39,187 nucleotides of DNA from Saprospiraceae bacterium (GTDB taxonomy: Bacteria; Bacteroidota; Bacteroidia; Chitinophagales; Saprospiraceae): assembly GCA_026993525.1 (NCBI GenBank), contig JALWSS010000193.1, forward strand, positions 1-39,187, read 5' to 3'. Shown piece after piece: positions 32,085 through 39,141 of this stretch (the stretch's first letter is position 1; the number at the start of each line of letters is the position of its first letter). The notes under the pieces were generated by a model. The model was given only the letters and a program-made list of their open reading frames with translations. It made no database searches and was not told the origin of the DNA. Both the position numbers and the translations under genes were made by a program.

Positions 32085-32858
32085 ATGGAAAAACTGCAAG
32101 TGGATTACCGGCACGGGGGGCAGGCAGCACAACTGACCCTCAACGATGGCAAAGGCAATGTACTCGACAGCACCATGATGCGTGAACTGCACCAGGTTTT
32201 GGATGAATTCAAAGCCCGGAAAGCCCTCAAAGCCATCGTGCTGTGCGGGGCAGGCAAGCATTTCTCGTTTGGGGCAAGCGTGGAGGAACATCGCAAAGAG
32301 CAGGCTGCCGGCATGCTGTCGGTCTTCCACAGCCTGATCCTTAAATTATCGGGACTACACATCCCGATCATCTCTCTGGTTTCGGGCCAGTGCCTGGGCG
32401 GCGGGCTTGAAGTGGTGCTGATGAGCCACGTGATTTTTGCCGATGCAAGCGCCAGACTGGGGCAACCCGAAATCAACCTGGGCGTATTTCCGCCTCCGGC
32501 TTCGTTGCTTTTGCCACTCAAACTGGGCCTCGCCAGGGCGGCAGAATTGCTGGTAACCGGAAAAATCCTCACCGCTGACCAGGCCCGTGAAACCGGCCTG
32601 GTCAACCGGGTTTTTGATTCAAGGGAAACCATGACAGCCGCTGCAGAGGAGTGGCTGGAGAAGTACATCCTTCCAAAAAGCGCTTCCTCTCTGCGACTGG
32701 CCATTCAGGCTTTCCGGATGCCCATGCAGGAGCAACTCGAAATGTACCTGCCAAAGCTGGAAGAACTGTACCTGCAACAACTCATGGCCACCCACGATGC
32801 CAACGAAGGCATTGCCTCTTTCCTCGAAAAACGCAAACCGGAGTGGGTGAATGGATGA
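32085..32858 (+). CDS. dch: Cyclohexa-1,5-diene-1-carbonyl-CoA hydratase
   Basis: The 257-residue crotonase-family protein has the segment GKHFSFGASVEEH (57-69), which marks the dienoyl-CoA hydratase (Dch/BzdW) branch. GQCLGGGLEVVLMSH and the LGQPEINLGVFPPPAS segment supply the oxyanion hole and active-site region. The enzyme hydrates the product of class I benzoyl-CoA reductase to 6-hydroxycyclohex-1-ene-1-carbonyl-CoA, the substrate of Had. Its presence together with class I reductase genes makes the substrate assignment consistent. A 134-bp gap with a REP-like sequence follows. Confidence 0.92.
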   Translation: MEKLQVDYRHGGQAAQLTLNDGKGNVLDSTMMRELHQVLDEFKARKALKAIVLCGAGKHFSFGASVEEHRKEQAAGMLSVFHSLILKLSGLHIPIISLVSGQCLGGGLEVVLMSHVIFADASARLGQPEINLGVFPPPASLLLPLKLGLARAAELLVTGKILTADQARETGLVNRVFDSRETMTAAAEEWLEKYILPKSASSLRLAIQAFRMPMQEQLEMYLPKLEELYLQQLMATHDANEGIASFLEKRKPEWVNG

Positions 32859-32879
32859 GGATTGGAGGCATGAGTGCCC

Positions 32880-32921
32880 CGATCCCGAATCAAGTTAGGG
32901 ATGGGAGGTTGAGAGGGGGTT
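32880..32921. repeat. REP-like repeat within the aromatic operon
   Basis: The stretch starts CGATCCCGAATC and ends GGGAGGTTGAGAGGGG. The last 16 bases are an inverted match to 1532-1547, and the CGATCCCGAA start matches 1547-1556. It lies in the gap between dch and the HADH-ECH gene without interrupting either. Confidence 0.5.
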
Positions 32922-32992
32922 GCGCTAAACCTCCCGGTGCCGATTCCGAAAACCGCTTTTTTCTGAAGACACAAAATAATTGAACAACTATC

Positions 32993-34981
32993 ATGAAACA
33001 GATTCACAGTGTAGGAGTGGTAGGTGCAGGAACGATGGGCTCCGCCCTGGCACAGAAATTTGCCCAGCAGGGCTTTGAGGTCATCCTGTGCGACCTGAAC
33101 ACACCACAGGTGGAAAAGGGCCTTTCCGGTATCAGAAAGATGCTGGAACAGGGTGTGGAAAGGGGCGTTTTTACCGAAGGGAAAAAAGAAGAAACCCTGA
33201 TGCGGATTACGGGCACCGATGACGATCAGCTGTTGGCCGGATGTGACCTGGTGATAGAAGCTGTTTTTGAAAACCTGGAAGTGAAGCAACAACTGTTTGA
33301 GCGGCTGTCCGGTATCGTACCACAGACCACCATCCTGGCTACAAATACCTCTTCATTTTCTGTTACGGAGTTGGCCGGGGCGGTCAGTTGCCCGGAGCGG
33401 TTTGTTGGCCTGCACTTTTTTTACCACGCTGCAAAGAACCGGCTGGTGGAGATCATTCCGGGTGAAAAAACATCCCGGCAGACGCTGGAATCCTGTTACC
33501 GTTTTTCCCTGCTGGCCGGCAAGGACCCCATCTTCACAAAAGACCGTTACGGCTTTGCCGTCAACCGCTTTTTTGTGCCCTGGCTGAATGAATCGGTTCG
33601 TTTGCTGGACCTGCCCGGGGCCTCTCCCGCCTTGATAGATGCGGTGGCCAGGGAGGTCTTCGGCATAGGCATGGGCCCCTTTGCCCTGATGAATGCCACC
33701 GGGGTGCCCATAGCCCTGCATGCCCAACGTACCCTGCAGGCATTCGGGCCATCTTACCAACCCGCAAAAAGGTTGGAACAACAGGTGGAGGCCGGTAAAA
33801 ACTGGGAGATCGGTGAGGCAAACACCTCCGTTTCTGACAACTTGAAAATAGCCATCGAAGAGCACCTGCTCGGGGTCATCTATTTTGTCTGTTCCCAAAT
33901 CCTGAACGAGGAAGTGTGCGCTGCTGCCGGGCTGGACCGGGGCGCCCGCATCGGCCTGCGATGGAAAAGAGGGCCGGTGGCCATGATGGAAAAAGCCGGA
34001 AAACAGGAGGTGGAGCGCCTCGTCCGGAATTACTGCAACAAGTACGGTGAACAGGCCCCTGCCATTGATCCGTCCCGCTGGGCACGGCAATTTGTCTTCC
34101 TTCGGAAAATGGCCGGCAATGCGCTCATCACCATTGACCGCCCCGAGGACCTCAACGCCCTCAACGAGCAGGTGATGAAAGAACTGGATGCACGTTTCAG
34201 CGAAGCAGAAAAAGACCCGGAAATCCGGCAAATTTTCCTCACCGGGGTGGGCAAGGCTTTTGTGGCCGGAGCTGACATCGGCTTTTTCCTGAAGAACATG
34301 AAAAAAGGAAGCCTGGACCGTATCGTAGCCTTCACCAGGTTCGGACAGGAGGTCTTCCAACGAATTGACAACTCCCGCAAGCAGGTCATTGCTGTTTTGA
34401 ATGGCCTGACCCTGGGTGGCGGACTCGAGCTGGCCCTGTGTTGTGACATGATCCTCGCCTTTCCTTCGGCAAAAATGGCTTTCCCGGAAACCGGCATCGG
34501 CATTTATCCGGGACTTGGCGGCACCCGGCGCACCAGTGCCAGGCTTGGCAAGGGGCTTGCAAAATACCTCATCCTGACCGGCCGGATGCTGGACGCTGAC
34601 ACAGCTCTCAGCATCGGGTTGACAGATGCTGTCATCGCCCCGAACGACTTTTTCAGGATGCTGGACGGAGAGCTGCCTGTGCCGGAAAAAACAGATCGGA
34701 AACTTCCCGAAGAGTGGGCAGCCATTGAACACTTGTACGCCAGAGAGCACGTTTCAGACCTCGTTGAAAAAAACGTGGAAGTGCAAAACCAGCTAATGGC
34801 CGATGCGCTGAAATCATTGCGACGAAAGGCTCCCCTGGCGGTGAAAATTGCTGAGCATTTGATCGAGGAAGGAAAAGGGCCGGAATCCGAATTGGAACAA
34901 TTGCCGTTCATTTTCAATACAAATGATGCAATGAAAGGACTCTCATCCCTGGGAAAGGGTGTGAAATACCAGGGAAATTGA
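32993..34981 (+). CDS. Fused 3-hydroxyacyl-CoA dehydrogenase / enoyl-CoA hydratase
   Basis: The 662-residue bifunctional protein has the dehydrogenase first (1 to about 385) and the hydratase last (about 390-660), the reverse of FadB. Dehydrogenase marks: GAGTMG (11-16), catalytic H141 with E153 in LHFFYHAAKNRLVEI, and GFAVNRFF. Hydratase marks: GKAFVAGADIGFF, GGGLELALCCD and FPETGIGIYPGLGG, with both catalytic glutamates kept. The dehydrogenase would oxidise 3-hydroxypimelyl-CoA, and the hydratase could hydrate crotonyl-CoA after glutaryl-CoA breakdown. A dehydrogenase-first order is known in archaeal-type crotonyl-CoA hydratase/dehydrogenases. The last gene of the plus-strand aromatic unit. 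Confidence 0.9.
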   Translation: MKQIHSVGVVGAGTMGSALAQKFAQQGFEVILCDLNTPQVEKGLSGIRKMLEQGVERGVFTEGKKEETLMRITGTDDDQLLAGCDLVIEAVFENLEVKQQLFERLSGIVPQTTILATNTSSFSVTELAGAVSCPERFVGLHFFYHAAKNRLVEIIPGEKTSRQTLESCYRFSLLAGKDPIFTKDRYGFAVNRFFVPWLNESVRLLDLPGASPALIDAVAREVFGIGMGPFALMNATGVPIALHAQRTLQAFGPSYQPAKRLEQQVEAGKNWEIGEANTSVSDNLKIAIEEHLLGVIYFVCSQILNEEVCAAAGLDRGARIGLRWKRGPVAMMEKAGKQEVERLVRNYCNKYGEQAPAIDPSRWARQFVFLRKMAGNALITIDRPEDLNALNEQVMKELDARFSEAEKDPEIRQIFLTGVGKAFVAGADIGFFLKNMKKGSLDRIVAFTRFGQEVFQRIDNSRKQVIAVLNGLTLGGGLELALCCDMILAFPSAKMAFPETGIGIYPGLGGTRRTSARLGKGLAKYLILTGRMLDADTALSIGLTDAVIAPNDFFRMLDGELPVPEKTDRKLPEEWAAIEHLYAREHVSDLVEKNVEVQNQLMADALKSLRRKAPLAVKIAEHLIEEGKGPESELEQLPFIFNTNDAMKGLSSLGKGVKYQGN

Positions 34982-35021
34982 ATATGTTTATCCAAACTAA
35001 TTCACAATAAAACTCACGCTT

Positions 35022-35450
35022 ATGGCAAGCACTTTATCCAACCTGTTTTCTCCTGGCGGCAACAAAGACATGGCCTATGCCCTGATCAGAATGTTTCTGG
35101 GAGCCGCACTGATCGTCAGGGGTTTGTTCCTGGTTCTCAATCCGGATGCACTGACCAATATTGTTGACGACAGCAGTCTGAACATGTACTTTTCATGGAT
35201 AGCCATCTCGCATCTTTTGGGAGGTTTGATGTTGCTGTTGGGCCTGCTGACCCGCCTGGGGGCATTGATCCAGCTTCCGGAAGTGGTGTACGCCGTGTTC
35301 TTCATTCACGCCAAACAGGGCCTGATGATGGGCGGTCAATCTTTTGAACTGGCCACCATGACCCTGTTTTTGCTGCTGATCCTATTGATCTATGGGTCCG
35401 GGCCAATGTCCCTGGATGCAAAATTGAGGTCCACCGTTCCGAAAGAATGA
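35022..35450 (+). CDS. DoxX-like membrane protein
   Basis: The 142-residue protein has four predicted membrane helices (about 17-38, 56-78, 83-97 and 108-125), including LGGLMLLLGLLTRLGALIQ, a typical DoxX-family segment. Relatives are linked to redox or thiol stress, but no precise reaction is known. It lies 40 bp after the HADH-ECH gene on the same strand and could be read through from the aromatic operon. Its stop abuts the stop of the convergent kinase gene with no gap. Confidence 0.75.
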   Translation: MASTLSNLFSPGGNKDMAYALIRMFLGAALIVRGLFLVLNPDALTNIVDDSSLNMYFSWIAISHLLGGLMLLLGLLTRLGALIQLPEVVYAVFFIHAKQGLMMGGQSFELATMTLFLLLILLIYGSGPMSLDAKLRSTVPKE

Positions 35451-37127
35451 TCAGTTCAGGCGCTTTCTGATCTTACTGCCTTTGCGCAGCGACCGCATGA
35501 GCAAAAGGAAAAAGAATGCCGCCACGAGGTAGGAATAGTTGGACATCTGTTGCGCACCGTTTTGGTAAAACAGGTACCCGAAAATCCCGGCAGTGATGAT
35601 GAGCAACGTGTACACGAACTGCTGCCCGGCCTGATAGAGCAATTTTGCCCCTTCTTTGATATCCGGGGTTTGCACTTCAAGATCTCCTCTTTTGGCTTTT
35701 TGCAGCACCGTGTGTATTTCATCCGGCAAACCCATTGCAGTGACCACCGTGCGCCGCAACAGCCCGGTGATGAATGCCAGGGTGCTTTTATCTTCTTTCT
35801 TCACAAAACCCAGAACATAGGGGCGGACCACTTCCAGCGGGTTCATGTTGGGGTCCAGCATGGCACAGATGCCGATGAGTTGTGAGAGCGTCCGGTTGAG
35901 CAACACCCAGTCTTTGGGCACCTGAATGGAGCCGGTGATACCACTGATGCCGATCTCCCGGATGAGTTCGAAAAGGCTGTTCTCAAGGGGTTTTATTTCC
36001 AATTCTTTGAAATTGAGCCCCTTGAAGTGTATTTCATTCTCGAGGTAATCAGTCAGTGCATTGATCATGCGTTCGGCCATTCGCTCGGCTTCTTTGCCTT
36101 CGGCCAAAAAGCCCATGAAGCGGAACGCGCTGATCATCTCATCGGTATTGCGTTTGAATGCAGCTTCGATGAGTTGCGGAATGCCCTGTTGCATCTGCCG
36201 GCTCACTTCTGCCACAGCTCCAAAATCCAGCAGCACTATATCGCCGTTTTCCCGTACCAGGATGTTTCCCGGATGGGGGTCGGCGTGGTAAAAACCATCT
36301 TTGAAGATCATGTGACTGTATATTCGGAGCAGCCTTTCCGCCAGCAGTTTTTTGTCCAGCTTCCAGGCTTCGATCTGCTCCAGCCGGTTGATCTTTACGC
36401 CGTCTTCCCAGGCCATGGTGAGCACCTTGCCAGTGCTGTAACCGGCATAAACGGCAGGGATGATGATGTCTTTTTCAGACTTCAGATTCTCCCGGATCCG
36501 GGAGATGTTTTCGAACTCTCTTCGAAAATTCAGTTCCTCCTCAATCATTTTGCGAAGCTGCACATAGGCGAAATCCAGCCCCTTGATGGAGAACAACCAC
36601 GACACCACCCTGATGATGCGCTTTACGATGAGCAGGTCCACCCCTGCAATGCGGTCAATGTTGGCGTGCTGCACCTTGACAGCCACCACGGTGCCATCCC
36701 CCAGATGGGCTTTGTGCACCTGCGCAATGGAAGCAGAGGCCACCGGGTGTTCGTCAATCCACTTGAAAACCTCGCCGGGTTCCTTGCCGAATTCCGAGCG
36801 GACCAGCTTCGCAACCTCTTCAAAGGGCCTGGCAGGTGCCTTGTCCTGAAGTTCCTCGAGGTGTTTTTGAAATTCTTCCGGAAGGAAACTTCCCATTACT
36901 GAAATTGTCTGGCCGATTTTAATGAATAGCCCCTTCAACAGCAAAATGCGCAACTTGATGCGTTCGGCATTGCGAAGATGCAGCTTCATCAGCCGCTTTT
37001 TGTACCAACCGTCGTTGAAGAAAAAACTGAGAAATTTTATCCAAAGGTAGCTGGCTATCACCACCGTGGTGGTCCAATAGGCTTTTCGGAAACGCCATCC
37101 GGGAGAGTAGATCTTTTCTTTCGGCAT
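35451..37127 (-). CDS. UbiB/AarF/ABC1-family kinase-like protein
   Basis: The 558-residue protein has the family marks KIGQ (70-73), the alanine-rich loop region SASIAQVHKA (131-140), VAVKV (148-152), HADPHPGN (281-288) and DFG (301-303). Two C-terminal membrane segments (about 510-530 and 535-550) anchor it. UbiB-type proteins support isoprenoid-quinone biosynthesis through an atypical ATPase activity; in a menaquinone-using bacterium the exact role is unclear. A perfect -7 box (TAaaTTTG, 37139-37132 on the minus strand) ends only 4 nt before the ATG, so the message may be leaderless. Confidence 0.88.
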   Translation of the reverse strand: MPKEKIYSPGWRFRKAYWTTTVVIASYLWIKFLSFFFNDGWYKKRLMKLHLRNAERIKLRILLLKGLFIKIGQTISVMGSFLPEEFQKHLEELQDKAPARPFEEVAKLVRSEFGKEPGEVFKWIDEHPVASASIAQVHKAHLGDGTVVAVKVQHANIDRIAGVDLLIVKRIIRVVSWLFSIKGLDFAYVQLRKMIEEELNFRREFENISRIRENLKSEKDIIIPAVYAGYSTGKVLTMAWEDGVKINRLEQIEAWKLDKKLLAERLLRIYSHMIFKDGFYHADPHPGNILVRENGDIVLLDFGAVAEVSRQMQQGIPQLIEAAFKRNTDEMISAFRFMGFLAEGKEAERMAERMINALTDYLENEIHFKGLNFKELEIKPLENSLFELIREIGISGITGSIQVPKDWVLLNRTLSQLIGICAMLDPNMNPLEVVRPYVLGFVKKEDKSTLAFITGLLRRTVVTAMGLPDEIHTVLQKAKRGDLEVQTPDIKEGAKLLYQAGQQFVYTLLIITAGIFGYLFYQNGAQQMSNYSYLVAAFFFLLLMRSLRKGSKIRKRLN

Positions 37128-37131
37128 GCGC

Positions 37132-37139
37132 CAAATTTA
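37132..37139 (-). promoter_or_regulatory. -7 promoter element of the UbiB-like gene
   Basis: TAaaTTTG on the minus strand, followed by GCGC and then the ATG. No TTTG is seen 19-21 bp upstream. The arrangement is the same as that before the alpha/beta hydrolase gene. Confidence 0.4.
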
Positions 37140-37183
37140 AGGAGGTTGTTGGGGGATTATGGAGGATTATGGAGGATTATTGT

Positions 37184-37239
37184 TGGCGGTTGGCAGTTGG
37201 CGGTTATCGGTTGGCGGTTGGCAGTTGGCGGTTGGCGGT
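37184..37239. repeat. Heptamer tandem repeat TGGCGGT, eight units
   Basis: Eight contiguous 7-bp units: five TGGCGGT, two TGGCAGT and one TATCGGT. They lie downstream of three GAGGATTATG-type 10-mers. Confidence 0.95.
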
Positions 37240-37299
37240 TCTTAGGAATACTCTGCTAAACTCTGTGTCATAACTCTGTTTAACTCTGTGGTTAAAAAG

Positions 37300-37341
37300 A
37301 GTAGGGAGTAGAGAGTAGGGAGTAGGGAGTAGAGAGTAGGG
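37300..37341. repeat. Heptamer tandem repeat AGTAGGG, six units
   Basis: Six contiguous units, four AGTAGGG and two AGTAGAG. One of several unrelated 7-bp arrays within this gap. Confidence 0.95.
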
Positions 37342-37458
37342 TTTGAGGTGCTAACTCCGTGGGACTCCGTGCCAAACTCTGTGAAACTCTGTGTAACAAC
37401 TCTGTTTAACTCTGTGGTTTATTAAGCCAGTCTGGCCGCCGGACAGGGACAGGGCAGG

Positions 37459-37515
37459 GATTATGGAGGATTATGAAGGATTATGGGGATTATGAAGGAT
37501 TATTGAGGATTATGA
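37459..37515. repeat. GAGGATTATG-type decamer repeat
   Basis: Five to six imperfect copies of GGATTATGAA and GGATTATGGA. The same unit recurs at 37153-37182 and at 37639-37684. Confidence 0.85.
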
Positions 37516-37700
37516 AGCCTGCCTGGCGGCAGACAGGGATTATTGAGGTTGTTGTTCCCGGGGCTGCGCCCAGGATCGGTTGGTCCCGAGCTTGTCTCGG
37601 GATTCAACTCTGTTTCAAACTCTGTTTAACTCTGTGGTTTATGGAGGATTATGGAGGATTATGGAGGATTATAGAGGATTATAGAGTTTAGCAGAATCAG

Positions 37701-37791
37701 CTACGAGCTACGAGCTACGAGCTACGAGCCACGAGCCACGAGCTACGAGCCACGAGCTACGAGCCACGAGCCACCAGCCACGAGCCACGCG
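37701..37791. repeat. Heptamer tandem repeat CYACGAG, thirteen units
   Basis: Thirteen contiguous units, mainly CTACGAG and CCACGAG, end one base before the -7 box of the hydrolase gene, so the -33 region of that promoter lies inside the array. There are no unique spacers, so it is not a CRISPR. Confidence 0.95.
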
Positions 37792-37792
37792 C

Positions 37793-37800
37793 TATCTTTG
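37793..37800 (+). promoter_or_regulatory. -7 promoter element of the alpha/beta hydrolase gene
   Basis: TAtcTTTG matches the consensus; it is followed by GCGC and the ATG at 37805, predicting a leaderless or nearly leaderless mRNA. No -33 TTTG is present because a heptamer array occupies that position. Confidence 0.55.
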
Positions 37801-37804
37801 GCGC

Positions 37805-38680
37805 ATGAAAATATCCTCACAACTTTCGGCATGGCTTGAGAAGGGTCGTCATTTTGATTATGACGGGCAGCGCATTTTTTACCGGGAGGAGGGCAAGGGG
37901 CCGGCACTTTTGCTCATTCACGGCTTCCCCACAGCCGGTTGGGACTGGTACCGTGTCTGGCCGGCGCTGACGATAAAGTTCCGGGTCATCGCTCCGGACA
38001 TGATGGGTTTCGGCTTCTCTGACAAACCCTACTCCTACCCTTACCGCCTGATGAAACAAGCCGACCTGCTCACATCATTGCTGAAAGCGAAAGGGATCAA
38101 AGACTTCCACATCCTGGCCCACGACTATGGGGATACCGTGGCCCAGGAACTGATCGCCAGGCAACTGGAAAACACATTGAGTGAGAATCTGAACATCCTG
38201 TCCGTAAGCCTCCTCAACGGCGGTATTTTTCCGGGACAGCACCGGCCGAGACTGATTCAGAAACTGCTTGCCAGCCCCATCGGTTGGATGCTTACGCCTT
38301 TCCTCGGCAAAGGGCAACTCAGCCGGACTTTCAACCGGATTTTCGGAACGGCAACCCGGCCCAGCCCGGAAGAAATGAACGACTTCTGGTCGCTCATTGC
38401 CTTCAACAATGGCAAGGCCATCCTTCCAAAGCTCATCCGCTACATGCAGGAGCGCAACACCTGGAAAAGCCGCTGGGAAGGCGCCATCGTCAACTGCCCC
38501 GTACCATTGCTTCACATCAACGGGGCCGAAGACCCCATTTCCGGCAGGCACGTTGGCGAATATTTCTCAAAGATGAACCCTGCGGCAAGGGTTGAGTTCC
38601 TGGAAGGCATCGGCCATTACCCGCAGGTGGAGGCGCCGGAAAGTGTGCTCAGGTATTTTCTTGATTTTGTCAAAATGTGA
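37805..38680 (+). CDS. Alpha/beta hydrolase with aspartate nucleophile (epoxide-hydrolase/dehalogenase-like)
   Basis: The 291-residue alpha/beta hydrolase has the HGFPTAGWDW oxyanion region (39-48), and the nucleophile elbow is AHDYGD with D107, as in epoxide hydrolases and haloalkane dehalogenases, rather than serine. The likely base lies in GIGHYPQ near the C-terminus and the acid in GAEDPISG. No signal peptide is seen, so it is cytoplasmic. Dehalogenases need a Trp/Asn halide pair, and W46 in the oxyanion region is not sufficient evidence. The substrate is unknown. Its stop overlaps an upstream in-frame ATG of the DUF983 gene, which is not used as the start here. Confidence 0.82.
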   Translation: MKISSQLSAWLEKGRHFDYDGQRIFYREEGKGPALLLIHGFPTAGWDWYRVWPALTIKFRVIAPDMMGFGFSDKPYSYPYRLMKQADLLTSLLKAKGIKDFHILAHDYGDTVAQELIARQLENTLSENLNILSVSLLNGGIFPGQHRPRLIQKLLASPIGWMLTPFLGKGQLSRTFNRIFGTATRPSPEEMNDFWSLIAFNNGKAILPKLIRYMQERNTWKSRWEGAIVNCPVPLLHINGAEDPISGRHVGEYFSKMNPAARVEFLEGIGHYPQVEAPESVLRYFLDFVKM

Positions 38681-38713
38681 CTTTGACCACCTACATCAGG
38701 CCCCTGCCAGGCC

Positions 38714-38721
38714 TACCTTTG
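38714..38721 (+). promoter_or_regulatory. -7 promoter element of the DUF983 gene
   Basis: TAccTTTG matches the consensus and lies 24 bp before ATG 38746. The closest TTTG is 28 bp upstream, so the match is partial. It argues that translation starts at 38746 and not at the ATG overlapping the hydrolase stop. Confidence 0.45.
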
Positions 38722-38745
38722 GGGCCTTTAAAAATCCTCTTGCAC

Positions 38746-39141
38746 ATGAGTCTGTTAAAAAAAGGAACAAAAGCCTACAGCATATTCAAGCTGAAGTGTC
38801 CCCGCTGCCAGGAAGGCGACCTCTTCGAGACGGGCACTTTCAGCTTTCAGAAGTCTTTTGACATGCCACAGAACTGCCCGGTTTGCGGACAGAAATACTT
38901 TCTGGAACCGGGCTTTTACTACGGCGCCATGTTCATTTCCTACATCATCACCGGCTGGTTCGCTTTGATTGTTGTCGGAACCCTGATCCTCGTTTTCGGC
39001 GTGGACTGGCAGGTCGCTTTCGGACTCATGGTGGCCGCCATGGCCATTCTCTTCGTCTGGTTCTTTCGCATCAGCCGGGCCATCTGGATCAGTTTCAATG
39101 TGAAGTACCAGCCGGGAACAGGGATGAGGGATAAGGGATGA
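38746..39141 (+). CDS. DUF983-family membrane protein
   Basis: The 131-residue protein has an N-terminal zinc-ribbon-like pair (CPRCQEGDLF and CPVCGQKYF) followed by two membrane helices (about 63-84 and 88-108), the DUF983 layout. Function is unknown. The last codons (GMRDKG and stop) are made from the first three units of a GGGATGA heptamer array, so the C-terminus is repeat-derived. The upstream ATG at 38677 overlaps the hydrolase stop and would add 23 residues that look unlike the family. Confidence 0.82.
   Translation: MSLLKKGTKAYSIFKLKCPRCQEGDLFETGTFSFQKSFDMPQNCPVCGQKYFLEPGFYYGAMFISYIITGWFALIVVGTLILVFGVDWQVAFGLMVAAMAILFVWFFRISRAIWISFNVKYQPGTGMRDKG

Larger units (their letters stand above)
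37128..37804. other. Repeat-dense intergenic region
   Basis: This 677-bp divergent gap is almost wholly short tandem repeats: GAGGATTATG 10-mers, TGGCGGT, AGTAGGG and CYACGAG heptamers, three exact copies of AACTCTGTTTAACTCTGTGG (37272, 37398 and 37618), a CTGCCTGGCGGCAG palindrome (37518-37531) and a CCCGAG-CTTGT-CTCGGG hairpin (37584-37600). Apparent open frames are made of repeats, so none is called a gene. Confidence 0.85.

Noticed and set aside
33353-34750. 465-codon open frame antisense to the HADH-ECH gene
   Set aside because: A shadow of a gene with two complete catalytic domains; composition is typical of antisense frames.
18752-34981. Class II (tungsten, BamB-I) benzoyl-CoA reductase
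   Set aside because: No aldehyde-ferredoxin-oxidoreductase-like BamB, BamC or electron-bifurcating subunits occur; the ATPase subunits define class I.
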